A stretch of DNA of 64,000 bases from Pseudoxanthomonas sp. CF385 (GCF_900104255.1 NZ_FNKZ01000001.1:1208001-1272000); one strand, 5' to 3'. Counted from the stretch's first letter, positions 8,206 to 17,614 are shown. Notes: generated by a model not told the origin, from the sequence alone. Made by a program: numbers and translations.

Positions 8206-8847
8206 ATGCGCCAGGTGTCGCGTCTGTGGTTGCTCGTCCTGTTGGTCGCGCTGTTGTCCGGCTGCGGCTACAACACCATCCAGCAGAAGGACGAAGCGGT
8301 GAAGGCCGGTTGGTCGGAAGTGCTGAACCAGTACAAGCGCCGCGCCGACCTGATCCCCAACCTGGTGAAGACCGTGCAGGGCTACGCCCAGCAGGAACGC
8401 CAGGTGCTGACCGACGTCACCAACGCGCGTGCGCGGGTGGGACAGATCCAGGTCAATGCCGACGATGCGGCGTCGCTGGCGCAGTTCCAGCAGGCGCAGA
8501 CGGAACTGGGCAGCGCCCTGTCGCGCTTGCTGGTCGTCACCGAGAACTATCCGAACCTGAAGTCCGACCAGTCCTTCCGCGACCTGCAAGCGCAACTCGA
8601 AGGCACCGAGAACCGCATCACCGTCGCGCGCGGCCGCTACATCCAGACGGTGCAGGACTACAACACCTACATCCGCCAGTTCCCGCAGGTGATCACCGCC
8701 AAGGTCACCGGCGCCAAGGAAAAGCCCAACTTCACCGTCGAGAACGAGGCCGCGATCTCCGAAGCCCCGGCCGTCGATTTCGGCACGCCGCCGCCGGCCG
8801 CGCCGCAGGCACCCACGCCGCCACCGCCTCCGTCGCCCGGCAACTGA
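8206..8847 (+). CDS. LemA family lipoprotein
   Basis: The 213-residue protein has a lipoprotein signal with lipobox LLSGC (Cys 20). The LemA core follows: KAGWSEVLNQYKRRADLIPN and LVKTVQGYAQQE, with long alpha-helices and the ARGRYIQTVQDYNTYI motif. It ends in a Pro-rich tail (APTPPPPPSPGN). ATG 8206 is preceded by AGGGAG at good spacing, and an upstream in-frame ATG lacks this. It heads a LemA-TPM-TPM gene trio common in proteobacteria, whose joint envelope role is not established. Confidence 0.93.
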   Translation: MRQVSRLWLLVLLVALLSGCGYNTIQQKDEAVKAGWSEVLNQYKRRADLIPNLVKTVQGYAQQERQVLTDVTNARARVGQIQVNADDAASLAQFQQAQTELGSALSRLLVVTENYPNLKSDQSFRDLQAQLEGTENRITVARGRYIQTVQDYNTYIRQFPQVITAKVTGAKEKPNFTVENEAAISEAPAVDFGTPPPAAPQAPTPPPPPSPGN

Positions 8848-8895
8848 GCCACGTCCATCGCCCCCATCCTGCGCGCGATCGCGTTATGCCTGCTG

Positions 8896-9762
8896 ATGTG
8901 GGCGGCGCCCGCTTGGGCGCAGTCGTTGGCCGCGATTCCGTCGCTGGATTCGCCGGTGGTCGACACCACCGGCACGCTGGATGCGGCACAGAAGCAGCAG
9001 CTCGAACAGCAGGCGCTGGCGTTGCAGCAGCGCAAGGGCAGCCAGCTGCAGGTGCTTATCGTGCCCAGCACCCAGCCCGAAGACATCTTCGACTACACCC
9101 AGCGCGCGTTCGACCAGTGGAAGCTGGGCCGCAAGGGCGTGGATGATGCGGTCATCCTGGTGGTGGCGAAGGACGACCGGCGCGTGCGTATCCACACCGG
9201 TTACGGATTGGAGGGTGCGATTCCCGATGCGATCGCCAATCGGGTCATCCAGGAATACCTGGTGCCCAGGTTCCGCGCCGGCGACTACGCCGGCGGCATC
9301 ACCGACGCCACCGGCGTGCTGGTGAAACTGATCGATGGCGAAGCGCTGCCGGCCCCCGTCAGCACCCATCGCGGCAGTCCGGGTGGCGGGCGTGGCGGCG
9401 ATTGGTTCTTCGCGCTGTTCGCCGCCTTCATCGTGGCGACCATCGTGCGCGGCATGTTCGGCCGTGCGCCGGCCGGCCTGCGGGGCCTGTTCACCGGCGC
9501 TGCCGCCGGTGGGGTCGCGCTGCTGCTCGCCTCGCTCATTCCCGCCGGCATCGCCGGTGTCTTCGGCCTGCTGTACGGCCTGGCATCGGTGTCGACGCGG
9601 GGCGGCTATGCCCGGCATCGCGACTGGGGTGGCTGGGGCGGCGGTGGGGGCGGTGGCTGGGGAGGCGGCGGTTTCGGGGGAGGCGGGGGTGGTTTCGGCG
9701 GCGGCGGTTGGGGTGGCGGGGGTGGCATGTCCGGAGGCGGTGGCGCCTCGGGGAGTTGGTGA
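8896..9762 (+). CDS. TPM domain protein with Gly-rich C-terminus (start uncertain)
   Basis: The TPM (TLP18.3/Psb32/MOLO-1) domain begins at VVDTTGTLDAAQKQQLEQQA and includes the hallmark DDAVILVVAKDDRRVRIHTGYGLEG. Two hydrophobic stretches and a low-complexity tail dominated by Gly and Trp follow. The listed ATG leaves only the last nine residues of a signal peptide (MWAAPAWAQ). In-frame codons upstream (8869-8895) continue the hydrophobic core, so translation probably starts at a non-ATG codon such as CTG 8869. The frame is closed by the lemA stop at 8845. Likely anchored in the inner membrane with the TPM domain outside. Confidence 0.85.
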   Translation: MWAAPAWAQSLAAIPSLDSPVVDTTGTLDAAQKQQLEQQALALQQRKGSQLQVLIVPSTQPEDIFDYTQRAFDQWKLGRKGVDDAVILVVAKDDRRVRIHTGYGLEGAIPDAIANRVIQEYLVPRFRAGDYAGGITDATGVLVKLIDGEALPAPVSTHRGSPGGGRGGDWFFALFAAFIVATIVRGMFGRAPAGLRGLFTGAAAGGVALLLASLIPAGIAGVFGLLYGLASVSTRGGYARHRDWGGWGGGGGGGWGGGGFGGGGGGFGGGGWGGGGGMSGGGGASGSW

Positions 9763-10253
9763 TGCGCCTGCTACGCCATCTGTTCGCGCGCTCTTCGCGC
9801 CGGCTGTTCCCGGAAGACAGCCTGCACCGCATCACCGACGCCATCGCAGCCGGCGAGCGCCTGCATCGGGGCGAAGTGATGTTCGCGGTGGAATCCAACC
9901 TGCCGCCCAGCGCCGTGATTTCCGGCGTGGAGCCGCGCGAGCGCGCGCACGAGGTGTTCGTCCGCCTGCGCACCTGGGACACCGAGGCCAACAACGGCGT
10001 GCTGATCTACCTGCTGCTGGCCGACCACCGCATCGAGATCGTCGCCGACCGCGGCCTGGCCGGCCGGGTCAGCGACGCGCAGTGGCGCGAGGTCTGCCAG
10101 CTGATCGAGACGGGCATGGGCGAGGGCCGGGCCGAACAGGCGGTCCTGGATGGCATCGCGGCGGCTTCGGCGCTGCTCGCCCAGCACTTCCCGCAGCAGG
10201 ACGGCCAGGTCGACGAGGACGAACTGCCCAACCGTCCGCACCTGCTGGATTGA
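9762..10253 (+). CDS. Second TPM domain protein
   Basis: This 163-residue protein carries a shorter TPM domain without a signal peptide: FVRLRTWDTEANNGVLIYLL, then HRIEIVADRGLAGRV and WREVCQLIETGMGEGR. Its ATG overlaps the stop of the previous TPM gene by one base, so translation is probably coupled. It completes the LemA-TPM-TPM trio. The lack of a signal suggests it acts on the cytoplasmic side, unlike its partner. Biochemical function is unknown; some TPM proteins have been reported as phosphatases or assembly factors. Confidence 0.88.
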   Translation: MRLLRHLFARSSRRLFPEDSLHRITDAIAAGERLHRGEVMFAVESNLPPSAVISGVEPRERAHEVFVRLRTWDTEANNGVLIYLLLADHRIEIVADRGLAGRVSDAQWREVCQLIETGMGEGRAEQAVLDGIAAASALLAQHFPQQDGQVDEDELPNRPHLLD

Positions 10254-10334
10254 GCGGGCGGGACTGCGCGCGGTCATCCACGCGTGGGCGGGGTGGGGCA
10301 AAATAGCCCATCTCCACCGGCCACGCCGAGGCGC

Positions 10335-11219
10335 ATGATCTACCTCCACCAGATCGATCCGATCATCTTCTCGCTGGGGCCGGTCAAGCTGCACTGGTAC
10401 GGCCTGATGTACCTGCTGGCCTTTGTCGTGGCCTGGTGGCTGGGACGCATGCGCGCCGCGCAGGGTCGCCTGCCTGGCGTCAATGCCGACGCGTTCTCCG
10501 ACCTGATGTTCTACGCCATGCTCGGCGTCGTGCTGGGCGGACGCATGGGTTACGTGCTGTTCTACGGATTCGGCACCTTCCTCGAGAATCCGCTGTCGAT
10601 CTTCAAGGTGTGGGAAGGCGGCATGAGCTTCCACGGCGGCCTGCTCGGCGTCATGGCGGCGGCGTTGTGGTGGTCGCGCAAGCACCGGCTGCATTTCTTC
10701 GACACCATGGATTTCGTCGCGCCGCTCGCCGCGCCCGGACTGGGATTCGGGCGTCTCGGCAACTTCATCGGCGCCGAGCTGTGGGGCAAGCAGACGCATG
10801 CCGACTGGGGGGTGATCTTTCCGACCGACCCCGCATTGCGCCACCTGGATGCGTTGCAGCTGAAAGCGCAGTACGCCGCGGGCGCGTTGAATCAGTTCGC
10901 CCGCCACCCCTCGCAGCTGTACCAGGCGTTCCTCGAAGGCCTGGTGATGTTCGTCGTGCTGTGGACGGTCTCGCGCAAGCCGCGTCCGCGCTATCTAATC
11001 TCGGGCCTGTTCGCACTGATGTACGGCGTGTTCCGTTTCCTGATGGAATTCGTCCGCGTTCCGGACGAAGGCCATTACGTCGCCTGGGACTGGCTGACGA
11101 AGGGTCAGGTCCTCAGCGTGCCGTTGGTGCTGCTGGGCCTGTATCTGCTGTGGCTGTCGCGCCGTGCGCCGACGCTGCACCCCGTTGTTCCCCCGCCGGT
11201 TGCCGGAGACAAGAAATGA
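10335..11219 (+). CDS. lgt: Prolipoprotein diacylglyceryl transferase
   Basis: The 294-residue inner-membrane enzyme transfers diacylglycerol from phosphatidylglycerol to the lipobox Cys of prolipoproteins. The family motifs are present: [11 protein letters not shown] near the N-terminus, [22 protein letters not shown], the signature [12 protein letters not shown] and [13 protein letters not shown] near the C-terminus, with seven predicted helices. ATG 10335 gives the canonical N-terminus. Its stop overlaps the thyA ATG (ATGA), the lgt-thyA coupling also known in other gammaproteobacteria. It serves several lipoproteins encoded in this window. Confidence 0.97.
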   Translation: MIYLHQIDPIIFSLGPVKLHWYGLMYLLAFVVAWWLGRMRAAQGRLPGVNADAFSDLMFYAMLGVVLGGRMGYVLFYGFGTFLENPLSIFKVWEGGMSFHGGLLGVMAAALWWSRKHRLHFFDTMDFVAPLAAPGLGFGRLGNFIGAELWGKQTHADWGVIFPTDPALRHLDALQLKAQYAAGALNQFARHPSQLYQAFLEGLVMFVVLWTVSRKPRPRYLISGLFALMYGVFRFLMEFVRVPDEGHYVAWDWLTKGQVLSVPLVLLGLYLLWLSRRAPTLHPVVPPPVAGDKK

Positions 11220-12010
11220 AGCAGTACCTGGACCTGCTGCGCCACGTGCTGGAGCAGGGCGCCGAGAAGTCCGACCGTACCGGCACCGGTACGCGCAGCG
11301 TGTTCGGCTGGCAGATGCGCTTCGACCTCAACGAAGGTTTCCCGCTGGTCACTACCAAGAAGCTCCACCTGCGCTCGATCATCCACGAGCTGCTGTGGTT
11401 CCTGAAGGGCGAGACCAACATCGCCTACCTCAAGGACAACAAGGTCAGCATCTGGGACGAGTGGGCCGACGCGCAGGGCGAACTGGGGCCGGTCTACGGC
11501 AAGCAGTGGCGCAGCTGGGAAGGCGCGGACGGCAAGACCGTCGACCAGATGCAGTGGTTGGTAGACGAGATCAAGCGCAATCCGGATTCGCGCCGCCTGG
11601 TTATCAGCGCCTGGAACGTGGCCGAACTGCCGAAGATGGCGCTGATGCCGTGCCATTCGCTGTTCCAGTTCTATGTGGTCGACGGCAAGCTCAGCTGCCA
11701 GCTGTACCAGCGCAGCGGCGACATCTTCCTCGGTGTGCCGTTCAATATCGCCAGCTACGCCCTGTTGACCCACATGGTGGCGCAGGCGACGGGTCTCGGC
11801 GTCGGCGACTTCGTGCATACGTTGGGCGATGCCCACCTGTATTCGAACCACTACGATCAGGCCCGCGAGCAGCTCGCACGCGCGCCGCGCGCGTTGCCGA
11901 CGCTGCATCTCAACCCCGACGTCACGGATCTGTTCGGCTTCACCTTCGACGACATCGAGATCCTCGGCTACGACCCGCATCCGGCGATCAAGGCGCCGGT
12001 GGCGGTCTAG
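11216..12010 (+). CDS. thyA: Thymidylate synthase
   Basis: At 264 residues it has the same length as the E. coli enzyme. The catalytic Cys is in [12 protein letters not shown] at residue 146, and the dUMP-binding motifs RRLVISAWN and [20 protein letters not shown] are intact. It methylates dUMP to dTMP using methylene-tetrahydrofolate, producing dihydrofolate, which the enzyme encoded next (folA, 6 bp downstream) reduces. Translation is coupled to lgt by a four-base overlap. Confidence 0.98.
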   Translation: MKQYLDLLRHVLEQGAEKSDRTGTGTRSVFGWQMRFDLNEGFPLVTTKKLHLRSIIHELLWFLKGETNIAYLKDNKVSIWDEWADAQGELGPVYGKQWRSWEGADGKTVDQMQWLVDEIKRNPDSRRLVISAWNVAELPKMALMPCHSLFQFYVVDGKLSCQLYQRSGDIFLGVPFNIASYALLTHMVAQATGLGVGDFVHTLGDAHLYSNHYDQAREQLARAPRALPTLHLNPDVTDLFGFTFDDIEILGYDPHPAIKAPVAV

Positions 12011-12016
12011 GCACGG

Positions 12017-12514
12017 ATGCGCATCTCCCTGATCGCTGCCCTCGACCGCCGTCGTGCCATCGGTCGCGACAACGACCTGCCGTGGCGGCTACCGGACGAC
12101 CTGAAGTGCTTCAAGGCGCTGACGCTGGGCAAACCGGTGCTGATGGGGCGCAAGACCGCGGAGTCCTTGGGGCGCGCGCTGCCTGGCCGCTTGAACCTGG
12201 TGCTGACACGCCGGGGTGGCGTGCCTTTTGCTGGCATGCAGGCCGTCGCGTCCGTGGACGAAGCCATGGCGATCGCCGAGGCGCAGGGCGCTGACGAGCT
12301 GTGCGTGATCGGCGGCGGTGAAGTCTATGCGCTGACGCTGGACCGCGCCGACGTGCTGCACCTGACCGAGATCGACACCGTGGTGGCAGATGCGCACGCC
12401 TTCTTTCCGGCTTTCGATCCTGCGGACTGGCGTGAAGTCGCACGCGAACCGCATCCGGCGGATGCGAAGCACGCGATGGCGTTCGACTTCGTCGAGTACC
12501 ACCGCGCGCGCTAA
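12017..12514 (+). CDS. folA: Dihydrofolate reductase
   Basis: The 165-residue enzyme reduces dihydrofolate to tetrahydrofolate with NADPH. Visible features are the N-terminal SLIAALDRRRAIGRDNDLPW, the catalytic acid in RLPDDLKCFK (around Asp 28), the cofactor motif GKPVLMGRKTAESLG and the C-terminal CVIGGGEVY. It follows thyA by 6 bp and regenerates the folate consumed there. Its stop overlaps by four bases the stop of the convergent DUF1287 gene. Confidence 0.97.
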   Translation: MRISLIAALDRRRAIGRDNDLPWRLPDDLKCFKALTLGKPVLMGRKTAESLGRALPGRLNLVLTRRGGVPFAGMQAVASVDEAMAIAEAQGADELCVIGGGEVYALTLDRADVLHLTEIDTVVADAHAFFPAFDPADWREVAREPHPADAKHAMAFDFVEYHRAR

Positions 12515-13167
12515 CCGCGGGACAGTGCTGCCGGCGGACGGTAGTGGCCGATGATGGCGTGCTGGAACAGCAGGTCGTCTTCCTGCGTGCCGGCGTTGAT
12601 GTTGTGCAGGATCAGCGGCGTGCCGTCGTGGCCACGCCGGTCTGACACGATGCCGATGTGCAGCAGGCCGCTGCCGGTGAGCCGCCACGCGACGATGTCG
12701 CCCGGCGAGAAGTCGTCAACCGAATCGCCGATGGCCTGCATCCATCCCTGCCGTTCGAACCAGCGCATCTGGTTGGGGACGCGTCGATGGTCGATGTTGC
12801 GGTCGGGGCGACTCAGGCCCCATTGCCGCGGATACAGGTCGAAGTGCGCGCGCATGTCTTCGTGGATGACCCGCTGCAGGTCCAATCCCTGCGTACGCAG
12901 CGCACGGATCACCACGTCGGTGCATACGCCGCGGTCGGCCGGTACGTCACCGCCGGGATACGGCAAGCTGAAGTAGGCCGGGTCGTAGACGCGCACCACC
13001 CCGATCTGCGCTCGCGCGGCAGCGACCAAGGGAGGCGAGGCAGGCACCGGCGCAGCGTCCGCCTGGGTCGCGTCAGGGTCTTGTGCGGATACCGAAGGTT
13101 CGTCCACGCGGCATGCGGACAACGTGGCAATCAACAGGCACAGCACCGATCGCTGCGCACGCCGCAT
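12511..13167 (-). CDS. DUF1287 domain lipoprotein (YijF-like)
   Basis: The 218-residue protein begins with a short lipoprotein signal (CLLIATLSAC, Cys ~19). A DUF1287 domain follows, marked by PYPGGDVPADRGVCTDVVIRA, HRRVPNQMRWFERQG, FSPGDIVAWRL and LLHIGIVSD. The Cys in RGVCTD and the His in LHIGIVSD resemble an NlpC/P60-like Cys/His pair, so a cell-wall or amide hydrolase role is plausible but not established. It is 2 bp downstream of apaH on the minus strand and convergent with folA. Confidence 0.85.
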   Translation of the reverse strand: MRRAQRSVLCLLIATLSACRVDEPSVSAQDPDATQADAAPVPASPPLVAAARAQIGVVRVYDPAYFSLPYPGGDVPADRGVCTDVVIRALRTQGLDLQRVIHEDMRAHFDLYPRQWGLSRPDRNIDHRRVPNQMRWFERQGWMQAIGDSVDDFSPGDIVAWRLTGSGLLHIGIVSDRRGHDGTPLILHNINAGTQEDDLLFQHAIIGHYRPPAALSRG

Positions 13168-13169
13168 GC

Positions 13170-14024
13170 TCAATCCTTCGGCAATTCGCCCTTGGGCGGC
13201 GGCGGCACGTCGCGTCCCGCGACCTGGACGAGTCGGACATCGTCGGTGTCCAGCTGCAGTGCGGTGAGCTTGCCGCCCCATACCGCGCCGGTGTCGATCG
13301 CATGCACGCCATGGCCGATCATCAGGCCGAGCGTGGACCAGTGGCCGCAGACGATCTTGAGGTCGCGCTCGGCGCGGCCGGGGACTTCGTACCAGGGATA
13401 CAGGCCCTGGGCCTGTCGGCCCGGCGCCCCTTTCTCTTCGATCGCCATGCGCCCGCGCGGCGTGCAGTAGCGCATGCGCGTGAGCACGTTGATGATGGCG
13501 CGCGAACGGTCGTGGCCGGACAGGTGCGGGGCCCAGTTCGGCTTGTCGCCGTACATGTTGCGGAACAGCTTGCGGTAGCCGCTGCCATGAAGCTGGACTT
13601 CGACTTCGCGCGCGTGCTTTTCGGCCAGCGTGGTCGTCCACTTGGGTGCCAACCCGGCGTGCACCATCATCCAGCCCAGGTCGCGGTCCACGTGCAGCAG
13701 TTTCTGCAGGCGCAGCCAGTCCAGCAGCATGCGCGCATCGTCGGCCAGCACCACGCGCTGCAGGTCGGGGTTCACCTTGCGCTGTTCGTCCGGCGAGCGT
13801 TCGCCGATCGCGAGCAGGGACAGGTCATGGTTGCCGAGCACGACGACGCTGTGCTCGCGCAGCGAATGCACCAGGCGCAGCGTTTCCAGCGATTGGCCGC
13901 CACGATTCACCAAGTCCCCGCAGAACCACAGGCGGTCCTGCGCCGGATCGAAGCGGATCTTCTCCAGCAGCCGCTGCGTCGCGTCGTAGCAGCCCTGGAG
14001 GTCGCCGATGGCCCAGACACTCAT
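13170..14024 (-). CDS. apaH: Symmetrical diadenosine tetraphosphatase
   Basis: The 284-residue enzyme hydrolyses Ap4A to two ADP and removes Np4 caps from RNA under stress. The metallophosphatase signature is complete: GDLQGCY at residues 8-14, GDLVNRGGQSLETLR at ~36, and GNHDLSLL at ~63, with downstream His residues (MVHAG, GHWSTLGLMIGHGVHAIDTG). It lies 12 bp after apaG, in the apaG-apaH order seen in E. coli. Confidence 0.97.
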   Translation of the reverse strand: MSVWAIGDLQGCYDATQRLLEKIRFDPAQDRLWFCGDLVNRGGQSLETLRLVHSLREHSVVVLGNHDLSLLAIGERSPDEQRKVNPDLQRVVLADDARMLLDWLRLQKLLHVDRDLGWMMVHAGLAPKWTTTLAEKHAREVEVQLHGSGYRKLFRNMYGDKPNWAPHLSGHDRSRAIINVLTRMRYCTPRGRMAIEEKGAPGRQAQGLYPWYEVPGRAERDLKIVCGHWSTLGLMIGHGVHAIDTGAVWGGKLTALQLDTDDVRLVQVAGRDVPPPPKGELPKD

Positions 14025-14036
14025 CGCGCCGGGGCC

Positions 14037-14417
14037 TCAGTGCAGCGTCCGCGGAACGGACAGGGTGAAAGAGGCGATGGGCGCGTCGAAGCGGGTGCCG
14101 TCGTCGGCGAGCATGTCATAGCGTCCCTGCATGGTGCCCAGGGCCGTCTCGAGGACGGCGCCGGAGGTGTAACGGAAGTCCTCCCCCGGCCTCAGCCAGG
14201 GCTGTTCGCCGACCACGCCTTCGCCGTGCACTTCCTGCACCTTGCCGTTGGCATCGGTGATGACCCAGTGGCGGCGCAGCAACTGCGCCGGCACGCGCCC
14301 GCGGTTGTGGATGCGGATGGTGTACGCGAACACGAAGCGCCCGTCCTCGGGCGCGGACTGGTCGTCCAGGAAACGCGTGGCGACGTCGACGTCGATGGCG
14401 TAGTCGGGGGAATCCAT
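14037..14417 (-). CDS. apaG: ApaG domain protein
   Basis: The 126-residue protein is a single ApaG immunoglobulin-like beta-sandwich. Conserved motifs are [42 protein letters not shown] and [14 protein letters not shown]. Its exact role is unsettled; it belongs to the apa operon and its loss affects cobalt resistance in Salmonella (CorD). Placed between rsmA and apaH on the minus strand. Confidence 0.96.
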   Translation of the reverse strand: MDSPDYAIDVDVATRFLDDQSAPEDGRFVFAYTIRIHNRGRVPAQLLRRHWVITDANGKVQEVHGEGVVGEQPWLRPGEDFRYTSGAVLETALGTMQGRYDMLADDGTRFDAPIASFTLSVPRTLH

Positions 14418-14473
14418 GCGTTCAGTGTATGCAATGGCACGTCAAAGCGGAAACAACGCCGGTGCCCGCGCGA

Positions 14474-15262
14474 TCAGGGTGCGTCGGGCTGGTTCGCCAG
14501 GCGGATGAAATCGGGAACCGGGACCTGTTCGGCGCGCAGGTCGGGGCGCAGCCCGGCCGCTTCGATCTGTTCGGTGCTGCAGGTGCCGGACAAGGCATTC
14601 CGCAATGTCTTGCGGCGCTGACCGAAGGCGGCACGCACCACGTCCGCGAAACGACGGTGGTCATCGATGCCCACCTGGTCCGCGGCGCGCGGCACCAGCC
14701 GCGCCACGGCCGAATCCACCTTCGGCGGCGGACGGAACGCGCCGGGCGGCACGACGAACAGGCTGTCCACGCGGCAGTAGGCCTGCAGCATCACGCTGAG
14801 CCGCCCGTACACCTTGCTGCCGGGTTCCGCGGCCATGCGGTCCACGACTTCCTTCTGCAGCATGAAGACCATGTCGCGGATCGATGCGGCGTGCTCGATG
14901 GCGTGGAACAGGATCGGCGAGGACAGGTTGTAGGGCAGGTTGCCGACCAGGCGCAGCGCCTCATCGCCGGCGAGCTTGCCGAAATCCACGTCCAGCACGT
15001 CCTTGTGGATGATGGTCAGGCGGCCCACGCCCTCCGACGCCTCCATCAGCGGCGTGATGAGGTCGCGGTCGAATTCGATGGCGGTCAGTTCGCCGTGCTT
15101 GCGCAGCAACGGGAAGGTGATGGCGCCCTGGCCGGGGCCGATCTCCACGAGACGGTCGCCCGGCTGCGGATTCACCGCCATGACGATCTTCTCGATGTAG
15201 GTGCGATCGGTCAGGAAGTGCTGGCCGAGGGACTTCTTGGGGGGAGCCTTGAAATGCGACAT
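14474..15262 (-). CDS. rsmA: 16S rRNA dimethyladenosine transferase
   Basis: The 262-residue SAM-dependent enzyme dimethylates the two adjacent adenosines in helix 45 near the 3' end of 16S rRNA late in 30S assembly. Motifs: N-terminal KKSLGQHFLTD, SAM-binding EIGPGQGAIT, and catalytic NLPYNLSSPIL (motif IV, the adenine N6 site). It sits between pdxA and apaG, in the same order as the enterobacterial surA-pdxA-rsmA-apaG-apaH block. Confidence 0.97.
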   Translation of the reverse strand: MSHFKAPPKKSLGQHFLTDRTYIEKIVMAVNPQPGDRLVEIGPGQGAITFPLLRKHGELTAIEFDRDLITPLMEASEGVGRLTIIHKDVLDVDFGKLAGDEALRLVGNLPYNLSSPILFHAIEHAASIRDMVFMLQKEVVDRMAAEPGSKVYGRLSVMLQAYCRVDSLFVVPPGAFRPPPKVDSAVARLVPRAADQVGIDDHRRFADVVRAAFGQRRKTLRNALSGTCSTEQIEAAGLRPDLRAEQVPVPDFIRLANQPDAP

Positions 15263-15306
15263 GCGCGGATTATGCGGGAACGCCGCCCGCGCGGCATCGG
15301 CGTGGC

Positions 15307-16284
15307 TCAGTGCGCGCGTCGTATCGCGGCGATGCGTGCGCAGGTGGCGACGGCAGCGAACAGGCTGGACGGGTCGGCAAGCCCTTTGCCGGCAAGCTCC
15401 AGCGCCGTGCCGTGGTCGACGGCCACGCGTGGGTAAGGCAGGCCCAGCGTCAGGTTCACGGCCTGCTCGAACCCGCTGTACTTGAGTACCGGCAGGCCCT
15501 GGTCGTGGTACATCGCCACCACCGCGTCGAAGCCGCGCAACTTCTGCGGCAGGAAAGCGGTGTCTGCGGGCAACGGTCCGACCAGGTCCAGGCCCTCCGC
15601 CCTCAAGGCATGCAGGAGCGGCTCGATGACCTCGATCTCTTCGCGCCCCAGGTGGCCGGCTTCACCCGCATGCGGGTTGAGCCCGAGGACGGCGAGGGTG
15701 GGACGGTCGATGCCGAAGTCGTTGCGCAGCGCGCGGTCGGTGATGCGCAGCACCTCCTCCAGCGCGACGGCCGTGATGGCATCCGGCACGTCGCGCAACG
15801 CCAGGTGCGTGGTGGCCAGCGCCACGCGGACGATCTCGTTGGCGAGCATCATCACCACGGGCCGGCCAGCTTGTTCGGCCAGCAGTTCGGTCGTGCCGCT
15901 GTAGGCGATGCCGCCGGCGTTGATCGCGGCCTTGTGCACCGGGCCGGTGACCACCCCGTCGAGCTCGCCCGCCAGGCAGGCGCCGGCCGCGCCCGTCAGG
16001 GCATCGATGACCGCCCGCGCATTGCGAGGGTCGGTGTGGCCGAACACGTTCGGTGCTGCATTGGGGACCGGACGCAGTCGCAGGTCGCCGGGGCGTGTGG
16101 CGATGGCGTCTTCATCGATCAGTTGCAGCGGCAATCCCAGGGCCTCGGCGGCCGACGTCAGCGTGGCCGCGTCGGCGAAGGCGAGCAACGTGCAGTCGGT
16201 GCGCGGCTGCTGGGCCAGCCGGACGCAGAGCTCCGGACCGATGCCCGCCGGCTCGCCCGGCACCAAGGCGAGCCGGGGCAGCAT
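15307..16284 (-). CDS. pdxA: 4-hydroxythreonine-4-phosphate dehydrogenase
   Basis: The 325-residue protein matches PdxA, which oxidises 4-phosphohydroxy-L-threonine in the DXP-dependent pyridoxal phosphate pathway. Visible features are the N-terminal LALVPGEPAGIGPEL, TGPVHKAAINAGG (substrate binding), the metal-site region GLNPHAGEAGHLGREE and AMYHDQGLPVLKY with its metal His near the C-terminus. One base separates its start from the surA stop, so the two are surely co-transcribed. Confidence 0.96.
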   Translation of the reverse strand: MLPRLALVPGEPAGIGPELCVRLAQQPRTDCTLLAFADAATLTSAAEALGLPLQLIDEDAIATRPGDLRLRPVPNAAPNVFGHTDPRNARAVIDALTGAAGACLAGELDGVVTGPVHKAAINAGGIAYSGTTELLAEQAGRPVVMMLANEIVRVALATTHLALRDVPDAITAVALEEVLRITDRALRNDFGIDRPTLAVLGLNPHAGEAGHLGREEIEVIEPLLHALRAEGLDLVGPLPADTAFLPQKLRGFDAVVAMYHDQGLPVLKYSGFEQAVNLTLGLPYPRVAVDHGTALELAGKGLADPSSLFAAVATCARIAAIRRAH

Positions 16285-16285
16285 G

Positions 16286-17614
16286 TCAGCCGCCCGGCGC
16301 GGTCTCGGCGCGGTCGCCGCTGCGGACGCTGACGTAGGCTTCGCCGCGCAGTTCCTGCAGGTAGCGGTTGTACTCGTCCTCGGCCTTGCGACGGCCGATG
16401 GTCTCGCGCACCTGGGCGCGGCGATTCTGGTCGGTCACGTCGGTCTGGCGGCTTTCGACGCGCTGCACGATGTGCCAGCCCGCGTCGGTACGGAACGGCG
16501 CGCTGACCTGGCCGTCCTGGAGGCCGGTGACTTCCTGTCCGAACGCGGGACCGAAGGCGTCGGCGGGGAACCAGCCCAGGTCGCCGCCCTCATCGCGGCT
16601 GTTGGCGTCCTCGGTGGATTCCTTCGCCACCTCGGCGAAGTCCGCGCCGCCGGCGATGCGCGCGCGCAAGGTGTCGATCTTCGCCTTCGCGGCCGCAGCG
16701 TCCTGGGTGGGCGTGATGCGCACGAGGATGTGGCGGCCGTGGTACTCGGTCACGTTGCGCTTCTCGGCCTGCGCCGCGTCGCGCACTTCCACCAGCTTGA
16801 GCAACTGGAACCCACTGGGGCCGCGCAGCGGGCCGACCACCTGGCCCGCGCTCATGCCCTTGAGCAGATCGGCGAAGGCCGTCGGGATCTCGTCGACGCT
16901 GCGCCAGCCGAGGTCACCGCCTTCGAGGGCGTTGGGGCTGTCGGAATAGCGGACGGCAGCGGCGGCGAAGTCGAGTTCGCCCTTGTCGATCAGGGCCTTG
17001 ATGCCATCGACCTTGCCCTTGCCCGTCGTGATCTGCTCGGCATTGGCGCCGTCGGGCAGCGCCACCAGGATATGCGCCAGGTGGTACTGAGCGCCTGCGG
17101 CCGCCTGGGCGGCGATCGCGGCGTCGACTTCGCCCTCGCTCACCTGCACGCGGCTCTGCGCATAGCTCTGTCGCAGGCGCTGTACGGTGATTTCGTCGCG
17201 GAGCGAGCTGCGGAACTCGGCGAAGGACATGCCGTCGGCCTCGATGCGCTGGCGCAGGCCTTCGGGCGTGGTGCGGTTCTGCTGGGCGACCGCGTTGACG
17301 GCGTTGTTGATCTCGGCGTCGCCGATGCGGATGCCGCTTTCGGCCGCACGCGCCACCTGCAGCTTCACCAGCACCAGGCGCTCCAGCACCTGCCGTTCCA
17401 GCACCGCGCGGGGCGGCAGCTGGCCGGGCTGGTTGGCGTACTGGCTGATGACGTTCTGCACGGCGCGATCGAGTTCGCTCTGCAGCACCACGTCTTCGTT
17501 GACGACCGCCGCGATGCGATCCAGCGGCTGGAGCGACTGGGCCAGGAGCGGCGTGGCGACCGTGGAGAAGGCCAGCAGGCTGGCGGCCAGGAGGCTGAAA
17601 AACGGCTTGTTCAT
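16286..17614 (-). CDS. surA: Periplasmic chaperone / peptidyl-prolyl isomerase SurA
   Basis: The 442-residue protein has a Sec signal peptide (LLAASLLAFSTVATPLLAQ). A SurA N-terminal domain follows (LQPLDRIAAVVNEDVVLQSELD, residues ~28-150), then two PpiC-type parvulin domains (around 175-275, LAHILVALP, and 285-385, GRHILVRI). It chaperones unfolded outer-membrane proteins to the BAM complex. LptD, encoded immediately upstream with a four-base overlap, is a known SurA client in E. coli. Confidence 0.97.
   Translation of the reverse strand: MNKPFFSLLAASLLAFSTVATPLLAQSLQPLDRIAAVVNEDVVLQSELDRAVQNVISQYANQPGQLPPRAVLERQVLERLVLVKLQVARAAESGIRIGDAEINNAVNAVAQQNRTTPEGLRQRIEADGMSFAEFRSSLRDEITVQRLRQSYAQSRVQVSEGEVDAAIAAQAAAGAQYHLAHILVALPDGANAEQITTGKGKVDGIKALIDKGELDFAAAAVRYSDSPNALEGGDLGWRSVDEIPTAFADLLKGMSAGQVVGPLRGPSGFQLLKLVEVRDAAQAEKRNVTEYHGRHILVRITPTQDAAAAKAKIDTLRARIAGGADFAEVAKESTEDANSRDEGGDLGWFPADAFGPAFGQEVTGLQDGQVSAPFRTDAGWHIVQRVESRQTDVTDQNRRAQVRETIGRRKAEDEYNRYLQELRGEAYVSVRSGDRAETAPGG

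Noticed and set aside
9630..9755. GGTGGCGG-type repeats
   Set aside because: They encode the Gly/Trp-rich tail of the TPM protein and need no separate explanation.
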